Source of the DNA: Clostridiales bacterium
Lineage (GTDB): Bacteria; Bacillota; Clostridia; Oscillospirales; Acutalibacteraceae
Assembly (NCBI GenBank): GCA_012522615.1
Contig: JAAYKB010000135.1
Location: 1 to 8,110, forward strand
Direction of reading: 5' to 3'
DNA length: 8,110 nucleotides
Below, in pieces: positions 1-6,268 of this stretch. The notes below the pieces were generated by a model. It had not been told where the DNA came from. It searched no databases and saw only the letters and a program-made list of their open reading frames with translations. The translations under genes and the position numbers were made by a program. The stretch's first letter is position 1. Each line of letters begins with the position of its first letter.

Positions 1-38
1 GACTTGCAGCTTGCGGGAAGGTGTTGTCAAAGAAATGA
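1..38 (+). CDS. 3' end of an upstream gene (partial, unidentified)
   Basis: A frame open from the left edge ends in TGA at 36-38 and would encode a C-terminus ending LAACGKVLSKK. Its stop overlaps the ATG at 35 of the next gene in the classic ATGA arrangement, which is typical of translationally coupled genes in one operon. Eleven residues are too few to identify a family. Another frame also runs in from the edge and stops at TAG 40-42, so the choice of frame rests on the ATGA overlap alone. Kinases of this family are often preceded by a DeoR-type repressor or other sugar genes, but nothing here proves that. Confidence 0.35.
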   Translation, partial: LAACGKVLSKK

Positions 39-976
39 TTAGAAGAATCATCAGCGTTACCATGAACCCCTCGATTGATGTTACTCTTTATACCGACGGA
101 TTAAAGCCGGATGAGACAAACCGTGTGCTTGACGAGAGGCGGGAGGCCGGGGGAAAGGGTATCAATGTATCGCGTGTCGCGCATTCGTTCGGTCTGCAAA
201 CCCTCTGCCTCAGCATTGTAGGTCGGGACAACAGCCGCGAGTTTTCGGGTTATCTCGAGCAGGAAAGCCTGCCTTGCGAGAATATACCGGTGAACGGCGC
301 CGTCCGCGAAAATCTGACCCTTCGGTACAACGGGAACACCCTGAAGCTGAATCGCAAGGGCCCCTCGGTGTCGGCCGTGATAATAGGCGCCCTGATAGCG
401 TTGATTGAAAGAAGGGTGCGCCCCGGCGATATCGTTGTGTTTGCGGGCAGCCTGCCCGAGAATATATCGACCGGGGATTACGTCGAGCTGATTCTGGCGG
501 TTAAAAAGAAGGGCGTTCTGATAGCCATAGATAACGATATCTTTACCCTCGAGCAATACGTGAGGATATCCCCCTGGCTTATCAAGCCCAACATACACGA
601 ACTCAGGCATATTGTTAAGACCGAGGGGGATGACCCGGCAAAGGAGGCGCACGCCGCGGCCAAAATACTCTGCGGCAGCGGGGTTGAAAATGTGCTGGTA
701 TCCCTCGGCAAATTCGGCATGGTCTATGTCGCGAAGGGGATTGCCCTGCGGGCGGTCGTCCCCGAGGTCGAGGTCAAATCCACCGTGGGTGCGGGCGACA
801 GCTCTCTTGCCGGATTCATTATCGGCTTTATCAAGGAATGCGCCGTTGAAGAGTGCGTCAGGCTTGCGGCGGCTTGCGGTACGGCCTGCGTGATGCGGGA
901 GGGCACAAGCCTTGCCACTCGGGAAACGGCGGACGCCGTAAAAGACCTGATAACCGTAGAAAAGCTGAGGATATAA
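35..976 (+). CDS. 1-phosphofructokinase-family (PfkB) hexose-phosphate kinase
   Basis: A 313-residue cytoplasmic sugar-phosphate kinase of the PfkB/ribokinase fold, 1-phosphofructokinase/LacC subgroup. It would phosphorylate fructose-1-phosphate, tagatose-6-phosphate or a similar ketose phosphate with ATP to give a bisphosphate that enters glycolysis. Seen in the sequence: the N-terminal TMNPSID motif (residues 9-15), the sugar-site motif AGGKGINVSR (38-47), KPNIHEL (184-190), and the ATP/anion-hole motif GAGD (252-255), whose Asp255 is the expected catalytic base. Length is normal for the family. The ATG at 35 is chosen because it overlaps the upstream stop (ATGA) and gives the usual family N-terminus; a TTG at 11 would add eight residues. 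One oddity is that the position after the central strand, often DTSG in FruK, reads DNDI here (166-169), so the exact substrate is uncertain. No PTS transporter gene is in view. Confidence 0.88.
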   Translation: MIRRIISVTMNPSIDVTLYTDGLKPDETNRVLDERREAGGKGINVSRVAHSFGLQTLCLSIVGRDNSREFSGYLEQESLPCENIPVNGAVRENLTLRYNGNTLKLNRKGPSVSAVIIGALIALIERRVRPGDIVVFAGSLPENISTGDYVELILAVKKKGVLIAIDNDIFTLEQYVRISPWLIKPNIHELRHIVKTEGDDPAKEAHAAAKILCGSGVENVLVSLGKFGMVYVAKGIALRAVVPEVEVKSTVGAGDSSLAGFIIGFIKECAVEECVRLAAACGTACVMREGTSLATRETADAVKDLITVEKLRI

Positions 977-1030
977 GGGCGCCGGCAAATCGTTAAATAA
1001 TTAAATTTTTTTAAAATATATCCATATTCG

Positions 1031-1059
1031 TTGAACTTGAACAGTAAAAAAGGTAAAAT
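1031..1059 (+). promoter_or_regulatory. Candidate sigma-A promoter for the zinc-finger/galU/yfhO genes
   Basis: TTGAAC at 1031-1036 is followed after 17 bases by TAAAAT at 1054-1059, a 4/6 and 5/6 match to the -35 and -10 consensus with ideal spacing. The TTGAAC hexamer is repeated directly at 1037-1042, and a second possible -10, GATAAT, lies at 1062-1067 (19-base spacing from the second copy). The surrounding spacer is AT-rich and no strong terminator follows the kinase gene. Transcription would start near 1066-1070, roughly 65 bases before the next start codon. Confidence 0.5.
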
Positions 1060-1117
1060 GAGATAATAGCCAAGCTTAAATTGAGCCGTGCCGCCTAAGT
1101 CGTAAAATTTGCGGGCG

Positions 1118-1123
1118 AAAGGA
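1118..1123 (+). promoter_or_regulatory. Ribosome binding site deciding the start at 1134
   Basis: AAAGGA lies 10 bases before the ATG at 1134 but only 1 base before the ATG at 1125. The spacing therefore favours 1134, which also gives the compact N-terminus (MFFYEGYICPVC) expected for this protein type. Confidence 0.5.
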
Positions 1124-1133
1124 AATGAATCCT

Positions 1134-2195
1134 ATGTTCTTTTATGAAGGGTATATTTGTCCCGTATGTAAAACCAAGTTTAATGAAACCGACGATATAG
1201 TAGCCTGTCCGGATTGCGGCGCTCCCCATCATCGGGAATGCTGGAAACAGGAAGGACGCTGTAAATATGCCGATGACCACGGGACCCCGAGGCAGTGGAA
1301 GCGTCCGGAAGACCGGCCCCAGACACAGCAGTACAATCCCCCTTTGCAGGACTCCCGTTCCTTTGATAATGTCAACACCTGCTCGCGCTGCGGAAAGGTA
1401 AACCCCGAATTTGCGGAATTCTGTTCGCGCTGCGGCAATGCGTTGAAGCCGCCCGAATGGAGCAGCTATTCCGGAGGACATGCCGGAGGGCAGCAGTACG
1501 GCAGCCCGTTTCACGGGGGATATGGTGAATACACCCCCTTCCACATGCCCATCATGGACCCGTTCGGCGGGGTCGCGCCCGATGAGAAAATCGACGGGAT
1601 CGCGGCGGAGGACCTTGTGACTTTTATCGGCCCCAACTCGGCTTATTACCTCCCGCGGTTCTATAAGATGGACCGCAACAAAACCCGCTCTTCGTGGAAC
1701 TGGATGGCCTTTCTGTTCACCCCATACTGGCTGTTATACAGAAAAAACTATCTCGTGGGCAGCATTATTCTTGTGTTGTCATTGATTTCAAGCCTGATAA
1801 ACGGCTATATCTACACGGTGTTCCTGTTTCCGAAAATCGAGGGACTCGGCCAAGCCGATATGTATTCGCTTATATCTGACGGCAGCGTCACCCTGTATTT
1901 GATGATTATCCTTCTGCTGTTTTTCATAAGCCTGATGGTAAGGATTATCTTTGGCCTTATCGGCAATTCGATTTATCAGCGTACCGTGTTCTCACGCATC
2001 AGGCGAATCGGTCAAAAGACAGGCATGGAGCGGGTGCTGAACAACGATGACCAGAACGACAGGTATTCGTCCATAATTGCGGAATACCGTCAGGAGCTGG
2101 CCGCCCGGGGCGGAGTGTCCCTGGTAATGGTTGCGGTGGCGAACGGCATCGTACTGTTCGGACAGTTGCTTTATCAGGCGCTCATAGTACTATAA
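1134..2195 (+). CDS. Membrane protein with prokaryotic RING finger, zinc ribbon and DUF2628
   Basis: A 353-residue protein in three parts. Residues 9-43 form a prokaryotic RING-type zinc finger: Cys9, Cys12, Cys25, Cys28, His33, Cys36 and Cys43, with the CPDCGAPHHRECW core. A polar linker leads to a second zinc ribbon (Cys83, Cys86, Cys97, Cys100). After a Gly/Tyr/Pro-rich stretch comes the membrane part, beginning with the motif WNWMAFLFTPYWLLYRK (from Trp188), which is diagnostic of DUF2628. It continues with hydrophobic segments at about 205-230, 254-277 and 328-353. No signal peptide is seen, so the zinc domains are probably cytoplasmic. Its function is unknown; similar domain combinations recur in Clostridia, and ubiquitin ligase activity should not be assumed from the finger. 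It is the first gene after the candidate promoter, and galU follows 50 bases downstream, so it is probably co-transcribed with galU and yfhO. An alternative ATG at 1125 adds three residues. Confidence 0.85.
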   Translation: MFFYEGYICPVCKTKFNETDDIVACPDCGAPHHRECWKQEGRCKYADDHGTPRQWKRPEDRPQTQQYNPPLQDSRSFDNVNTCSRCGKVNPEFAEFCSRCGNALKPPEWSSYSGGHAGGQQYGSPFHGGYGEYTPFHMPIMDPFGGVAPDEKIDGIAAEDLVTFIGPNSAYYLPRFYKMDRNKTRSSWNWMAFLFTPYWLLYRKNYLVGSIILVLSLISSLINGYIYTVFLFPKIEGLGQADMYSLISDGSVTLYLMIILLLFFISLMVRIIFGLIGNSIYQRTVFSRIRRIGQKTGMERVLNNDDQNDRYSSIIAEYRQELAARGGVSLVMVAVANGIVLFGQLLYQALIVL

Positions 2196-2197
2196 AT

Positions 2198-2228
2198 CGG
2201 TTTTATGCCCTATATATTCATAAAGCCG
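2198..2228 (+). repeat. Inverted repeat (hairpin) between the zinc-finger gene and galU
   Basis: Arms CGGTTTTATG (2198-2207) and CATAAAGCCG (2219-2228) pair over 10 bp with one G-U wobble and an 11-base AT-rich loop. The hairpin begins 2 bases after the upstream stop and ends just before the galU Shine-Dalgarno (2231-2238). No T-tract follows, so it is not a standard terminator. An RNA-stability, processing or translation-control role is an inference. Confidence 0.5.
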
Positions 2229-2245
2229 GGAAAGAGGATATTGCA

Positions 2246-3124
2246 ATGGCTTATAAAAAGGTGAGAAAGGCCGTCATTCCGGCGGCGGGACTGGGTACGC
2301 GGGTGCTCCCGATAAGCAAGGCCCTTCCAAAGGAGATGCTTCCGATTGTGGATAAGCCCGCCATTCAGTTTATTGTCGAAGAGGCGGTGCGCTCCGGAAT
2401 CGAGGAAATATTGATTATCACAAACCGAGGCAAGGGTATAATCGAAGACCACTTCGACCACGTGATCGAGCTTGAACAAAGGCTCGAAGCGTCCGGCAGA
2501 CGGGAAACCCTCGACGAGCTCAACCGCATTACAAACCTCGCGAATATATTTTTTATACGCCAGAAAGAGACAAAGGGCTTGGGACACGCCGTGAGCTGCG
2601 CAAAATCCTTTGTCGGGGACGAACCCTTTGCCGTGCTGTACGGCGACGATGTCATCATAGGCGACGACCCCGCCTGCGGGCAGCTTTGCCGCGCCTATGA
2701 GGAATACGGAAAAGGGGTTGTGGGCATCAAAAAGGTAACCGAGGAGCAGATTGTCCGCTACAGCTCGCTCAAGGTTGATTTGATACGCGACAACATCTAT
2801 TCGGTCAGCGACATGATTGAAAAGCCCTCGCCAGATAAGGTGCTCTCATTGTATTCGATACTCGGAAGATGCGTGCTGCCCCCCTCGATATTCGACATTC
2901 TCGAAAGGACCCCGCCCGGCGCCGGCGGCGAGATCCAGCTCACCGACGCAATGCGCGAGCTGACCCTCGGCGAGGGCATGACCGGGGTTGATTTCACAGG
3001 CAAAAGATACGATATGGGAAACAAGCTGGGTATACTCGAGGCAATCTGCGAGGTCGCCCTCAACCACAAGGAGGTCGGACAGGACTTCCGCGCATATCTG
3101 AAGGAGCTGGCGAAAACCCTCTGA
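2246..3124 (+). CDS. galU: UTP-glucose-1-phosphate uridylyltransferase
   Basis: A 292-residue cytoplasmic nucleotidyltransferase that makes UDP-glucose and pyrophosphate from UTP and glucose-1-phosphate. UDP-glucose is the donor for glycolipids, teichoic-acid decoration and exopolysaccharides, and the entry point for galactose use. Seen: the nucleotide-binding motif GLGTR (15-19) followed by KALPKEMLPIVDKP (25-38), YGDD (132-135; Asp134/135 are the metal/nucleotide-site acidic pair), EKP (192-194) and GGEIQLTDA (227-235), all in GalU order. Length is typical (about 290-300). The start is supported by AAAGAGGA (2231-2238), 7 bases before the ATG. It sits between the zinc-finger membrane protein and yfhO with short gaps, so it is probably in one operon supplying UDP-glucose to envelope assembly. 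GalU is clearly preferred over glucose-1-phosphate thymidylyltransferase (RmlA), given the long IQLTDA/EKP pattern and the PKEMLPIVDKP motif. Confidence 0.95.
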   Translation: MAYKKVRKAVIPAAGLGTRVLPISKALPKEMLPIVDKPAIQFIVEEAVRSGIEEILIITNRGKGIIEDHFDHVIELEQRLEASGRRETLDELNRITNLANIFFIRQKETKGLGHAVSCAKSFVGDEPFAVLYGDDVIIGDDPACGQLCRAYEEYGKGVVGIKKVTEEQIVRYSSLKVDLIRDNIYSVSDMIEKPSPDKVLSLYSILGRCVLPPSIFDILERTPPGAGGEIQLTDAMRELTLGEGMTGVDFTGKRYDMGNKLGILEAICEVALNHKEVGQDFRAYLKELAKTL

Positions 3125-3147
3125 CCCCAAAGGCTTGGCGTTGGGGT
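3124..3147 (+). repeat. Inverted repeat (hairpin) at the galU stop / yfhO leader
   Basis: ACCCCAA (3124-3130) and TTGGGGT (3141-3147) form a perfect 7-bp stem with a 10-base loop, beginning at the last base of the galU stop codon. No T-run follows, so it is not a terminator. The TTG at 3135, the most upstream possible start of yfhO, lies inside the loop. Confidence 0.4.
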
Positions 3148-3167
3148 ATAATCCGGTCGGAACCGGT

Positions 3168-5795
3168 ATGGAAAGGATGGTTGCTTTGTTTGCTACAACA
3201 ACATTGCAAAAGCCCCGTGAACGAACCGGGATGGCCTTTCTTCTTGCTTTGTTTGCGGCAATCGGAATCTTCCTGCCCTTCGTAATTTATGATAAAGGAT
3301 ATTTTGTCTTTTACGGCGACTTCAATGTCCAGCAGATACCCTTTTACCAGATGGCGCATGACGCGGTGCGCGAGGGCGATTTCTTCTGGAGCTGGACTAC
3401 CGACCTCGGGGCCAACTTTGTCGGCTCATATTCCTTTTATCTGCTGGGCAGCCCGTTTTTCTGGCTTACGCTGGCTTTCCCGAGCGCGGTCGTGCCATTT
3501 TTGATGGCCCCGCTGCTTATACTAAAATTCGCATTGTCGTCCCTGTTTGCGTACCTCTTTCTCCGCCGCTTTCTGAAACCCGATTTCGCGCTGCTGGGCG
3601 GCATACTGTACGCCTTTTCGGGCTTCTCGATATATAACATATTCTTTAACCATTTCCACGAGGCCATAGTCTATTTTCCGCTTATGCTGCTTTTTATGGA
3701 AATGTATATGAAGGACGGCAAAAAGGGGCTGTTCGCGGTTTCGGTCTTCCTGAGCGCCCTGTCCAACTACTACTTTTTTATCGGTCAGGCGTTGTTTTTG
3801 ATTATTTACTGGCTGGTAAGGACGTTTTCGGGCGATTGGGAGCATGTCGGCAGACGCTTTTTCGGTATAGCGTTCGAGGCGGTTGTGGGCACGGCGATGG
3901 CGGGAGTCCTTTTGCTTCCCGCCTTTTACGCGGTGACCCAGAATCCGAGAACCGAGAACATAATGGCAGGCTGGGATTTGCTGATATACTCAAAGCCGCA
4001 GCGCTTTTTCGATATTATACATTCATTCTTCTTCCCGCAGGATATTCCGGCGCGGGCAAGCTTTTTCCCCGACTCGGACAACAAATGGGCATCCATGTCG
4101 GCATGGCTTCCGGTATTCGGATGCACCGGGGTGCTTGCATATATGCAGTCACGGCGACATACCGACTGGGTGCGCCGCCTAATCATAATTCTGGTAATCG
4201 CCGCCCTGATACCGGGGTTCAATGCCGCATTTCAGCTTTTTAACAGCATGTACTATGCCCGCTGGTTTTATATGCTGGTCATGATATTGGTGCTCGCCAC
4301 CATGCTTGCGATTCAGGACGAGGAGAATGTGCACGTCAACTGGAAGCGGGCCTTCGGATGGACGGCGGGTATTACCGCCTTTTTCGCCCTGCTGGTCGGG
4401 CTGTTCCCGAAATCATGGACCCCGGACGAGAAGACAGGAAAGATTGCATTCGGACTTTACAATACGGAATATCCCCAACTTTTCTGGGTGGCCGTGTCGG
4501 TCGCCGCGGTATGTCTGATTCTTTCGGCTCTCCTAATAGCCCTACATCTGCGCGAAAGAAGGCTGTTCTTCAGGTGGTCGGTCGGGATCACGGTAAGCGT
4601 AATCCTTATCTTCGGCTGGTACAGCATAGGGGTAGGGAAGGGGCAGGGGAGGTTTGCCTCGACCTACATAACCCAAAAGGCGATAAACGGAGGCGAAAAA
4701 ATAGACCTTCCCGATAAGAAGGTCTTTTCACGCGCCGATTTCAATAGCGATCTTGACAACCTCGGAATGTTCTGGCGCACCCCGACGATACAGGCGTTTC
4801 ACAGTATAGTGCCCGGTTCGATAATGGAGTTCTATCCGACAATAGGGGTCGAGAGAAATGTCGGCTCCCGCCCCGAAAACAAACACTATGCCCTGAGGGG
4901 ACTGCTTTCGGTGCGCTGGCTGTTTGATTACATAAACGACGACAATCTCCAGTATAAAAACGAAAGCAGCTTTTTCTCCCAAAAAGACTCGTTTGGCAAG
5001 ACCGAGCTGCAGATGCCGGGCTGGAGCTATTACGCAACACAAAATGGGTACCATATTTATCAAAACGATTATTTCATCCCGATGGGATTTACATACGATT
5101 CCTACATGACGCGTACCAAGTATGACGGTCTGAGCCAGAATATCAGGGGGCTATCCCTGCTGAAGGCCATTGTCCTTGAGGATAAGGATGCCGAAAAATA
5201 CGGACAGTATCTCGAATCCTTTGATGAAACCGACTTCTATAGTAACGCCTTTTACACACAGGAAGAGTATATGAGCGACTGCGCGGCAAGAAAGGCGACC
5301 GCAGCCTCATCCTTCTCCCGTGACAACAAAGGATTTTCGGCGACAATATCGCTTGACAGGGAAAACCTTGTATTTTTCAGCGTGCCCTACGAGGAGGGCT
5401 GGACGGCCAAGGTGAACGGAAAGCCCGCCGAAATCGTCAAGGCGAATATCGGCTTTATGGCGGTTCTCTGCCCTAAGGGTGAGGACGTGAAAATCCGTTT
5501 CGACTATATGACGCCCGGACTTGTGAACGGCGGGCTTATATCGCTGACAGGCGTGCTGATTCTTGCGGTCTATCTGCTGATAGCCCTGCTGGTTGAACGC
5601 CGCAGAGAGAAATACAATGAGCGGATAAAACCGATTCCGGCAATCGAGACTTCTGAAAAGCCGGAGCCCCGTCCTGATGATAACGGTTTTGATTTATATA
5701 GCTTCTATCCCGGAAGCCGTCAAAATCAAGAGGAAGACCAAGAAAATGAGGATGAAGCCGACGGCGAAACCCAAGCAAACGACGACAATGAATAA
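3168..5795 (+). CDS. YfhO-family polytopic membrane protein (probable envelope glycosylation)
   Basis: A large membrane protein (875 residues from the ATG at 3168). About thirteen hydrophobic segments fill residues 22-490. An extracytoplasmic domain follows (about 490-783), then a last membrane span (786-808) and a charged cytoplasmic tail. Family signs are GDFNVQQIPFY after the first span (Asp51, in the position of the conserved first-loop acidic residue of GT-C-like enzymes) and PYEEGWTAKVNGKPAE near the end (Gly744-Trp745), typical of YfhO. In Bacillus and Listeria, YfhO-type proteins are implicated in sugar transfer to lipoteichoic acid from undecaprenyl-linked sugar. The substrate here is inferred, not shown. 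galU immediately upstream fits a sugar-donor link. The last 24 residues (852-875) contain 12 acidic and no basic residues. The start is uncertain: TTG 3135, ATG 3168, ATG 3177, TTG 3186 (8 bases after AGGA, the best Shine-Dalgarno) and ATG 3231 are all in frame. Confidence 0.85.
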   Translation: MERMVALFATTTLQKPRERTGMAFLLALFAAIGIFLPFVIYDKGYFVFYGDFNVQQIPFYQMAHDAVREGDFFWSWTTDLGANFVGSYSFYLLGSPFFWLTLAFPSAVVPFLMAPLLILKFALSSLFAYLFLRRFLKPDFALLGGILYAFSGFSIYNIFFNHFHEAIVYFPLMLLFMEMYMKDGKKGLFAVSVFLSALSNYYFFIGQALFLIIYWLVRTFSGDWEHVGRRFFGIAFEAVVGTAMAGVLLLPAFYAVTQNPRTENIMAGWDLLIYSKPQRFFDIIHSFFFPQDIPARASFFPDSDNKWASMSAWLPVFGCTGVLAYMQSRRHTDWVRRLIIILVIAALIPGFNAAFQLFNSMYYARWFYMLVMILVLATMLAIQDEENVHVNWKRAFGWTAGITAFFALLVGLFPKSWTPDEKTGKIAFGLYNTEYPQLFWVAVSVAAVCLILSALLIALHLRERRLFFRWSVGITVSVILIFGWYSIGVGKGQGRFASTYITQKAINGGEKIDLPDKKVFSRADFNSDLDNLGMFWRTPTIQAFHSIVPGSIMEFYPTIGVERNVGSRPENKHYALRGLLSVRWLFDYINDDNLQYKNESSFFSQKDSFGKTELQMPGWSYYATQNGYHIYQNDYFIPMGFTYDSYMTRTKYDGLSQNIRGLSLLKAIVLEDKDAEKYGQYLESFDETDFYSNAFYTQEEYMSDCAARKATAASSFSRDNKGFSATISLDRENLVFFSVPYEEGWTAKVNGKPAEIVKANIGFMAVLCPKGEDVKIRFDYMTPGLVNGGLISLTGVLILAVYLLIALLVERRREKYNERIKPIPAIETSEKPEPRPDDNGFDLYSFYPGSRQNQEEDQENEDEADGETQANDDNE

Positions 5796-5869
5796 ACCCT
5801 TGTTATATTAATTTACATTTTATTACGTATTTTACTGGCATTTGCGATTTTCAGAATAAATAAACCCTT
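5791..5869 (+). repeat. Pair of 11-base direct repeats flanking the yfhO-glsB spacer
   Basis: AATAAACCCTT occurs at 5791-5801 (overlapping the yfhO stop codon) and again at 5859-5869, 68 bases apart, in an AT-rich spacer before the small stress-protein gene. No clear -35/-10 pair or terminator is visible in 5796-5900. The repeats could be a binding site for a regulator of the downstream gene or a chance product of AT-rich sequence. Confidence 0.3.
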
Positions 5870-5916
5870 ATGCCCAATAATAAGACAGGAGCAAAAGACA
5901 GAAAGGAGATTTTATT

Positions 5917-6177
5917 ATGGGCATAATAGGCTGGCTGATTATCGGGGCGCTTGCCGGATGGATTGCCAGCAAGCTGACAGGCAATGACCGCGAAATGGGC
6001 GCGTTTAAGAATATCGTCGTCGGAATAATAGGCGGCTTAATCGGCGGATTTGCTATGAATTTAATCGGCGGCTATGGTATCACGGGTTTTAATATATGGA
6101 GCTTGTTCGTTTCTGTGGTCGGCGCCGTAATATTGCTTGCGGTAATAAATATGGTAAAGAAGAGGGCAAAAAGATAG
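5917..6177 (+). CDS. GlsB/YeaQ/YmgE-family stress response membrane protein
   Basis: An 86-residue, glycine-rich inner-membrane protein with three hydrophobic segments (about residues 2-20, 30-52 and 58-79) and a basic C-terminus (KKRAKR). The opening MGIIGWLIIGALAGWIASKL, the charged turn GNDREMG and the GIIGGLIGGF core are hallmarks of the transglycosylase-associated/GlsB family. Enterococcal GlsB is linked to stress and bile tolerance, but the molecular activity is unknown. Length matches the family (80-90). The start is fixed by a strong Shine-Dalgarno, AAAGGAG (5902-5908), 8 bases upstream. The 121-base AT-rich gap after yfhO suggests its own promoter, although I could not identify a convincing one. 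Transcription ends at the hairpin at 6225-6261. Confidence 0.92.
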   Translation: MGIIGWLIIGALAGWIASKLTGNDREMGAFKNIVVGIIGGLIGGFAMNLIGGYGITGFNIWSLFVSVVGAVILLAVINMVKKRAKR

Positions 6178-6224
6178 GTTGCAATACCAATCTCAGATAA
6201 TAATTGATATTTATTATAAAAACA

Positions 6225-6261
6225 TTCGGGGCTTCGCTTTTCGAGTCCCCGAAGTTTTTTT
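6225..6261 (+). terminator. Intrinsic terminator, probably bidirectional
   Basis: TTCGGGG (6225-6231) pairs with CCCCGAA (6247-6253). After one mismatch, four further pairs close a 5-base loop. The hairpin is followed by a seven-T run (6255-6261), so it ends the + strand transcript of the small stress protein. On the opposite strand the same hairpin is followed by TGTTTTTA, so it can also end the ABC transporter transcript, which stops at 6269. Its position between convergent genes fits this double use. Confidence 0.9.
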
Positions 6262-6268
6262 ATAATAT

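Noticed and set aside
101..988. Long (295-codon) open frame on the - strand opposite the kinase gene
   Set aside because: It mirrors the codon bias of the well-supported kinase, has no recognisable domain, and would be wholly antisense to a conserved gene.
977..1020. Possible terminator after the kinase gene (AT-rich stretch with a run of T)
   Set aside because: The T-run is present but no GC-rich stem precedes it; GGCGCC is a self-complementary hexamer without a loop.
1074..1086. Imperfect palindrome GCTTAAATTGAGC near the candidate transcription start
   Set aside because: It is short, with a one-base centre and a mismatch; it could be an operator but is not distinguishable from chance.
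3147..3152. Perfect TATAAT just after the galU stop as an internal promoter for yfhO
   Set aside because: No -35-like hexamer lies at 16-18 bases upstream and there is no TG extension; the hexamer alone is weak evidence.
3836..4717. Overlapping open frames on the + strand inside yfhO
   Set aside because: They are out-of-frame shadows, rich in Arg/Pro/Gly, without ribosome sites or family features.
5812..5881. Sigma-A or sigma-B promoter for the GlsB-like gene
   Set aside because: TTTACA, TTTACT, TTGCGA and AATAAT hexamers are present, but none pair at proper spacing, and no sigma-B-type GGGTAT is seen.
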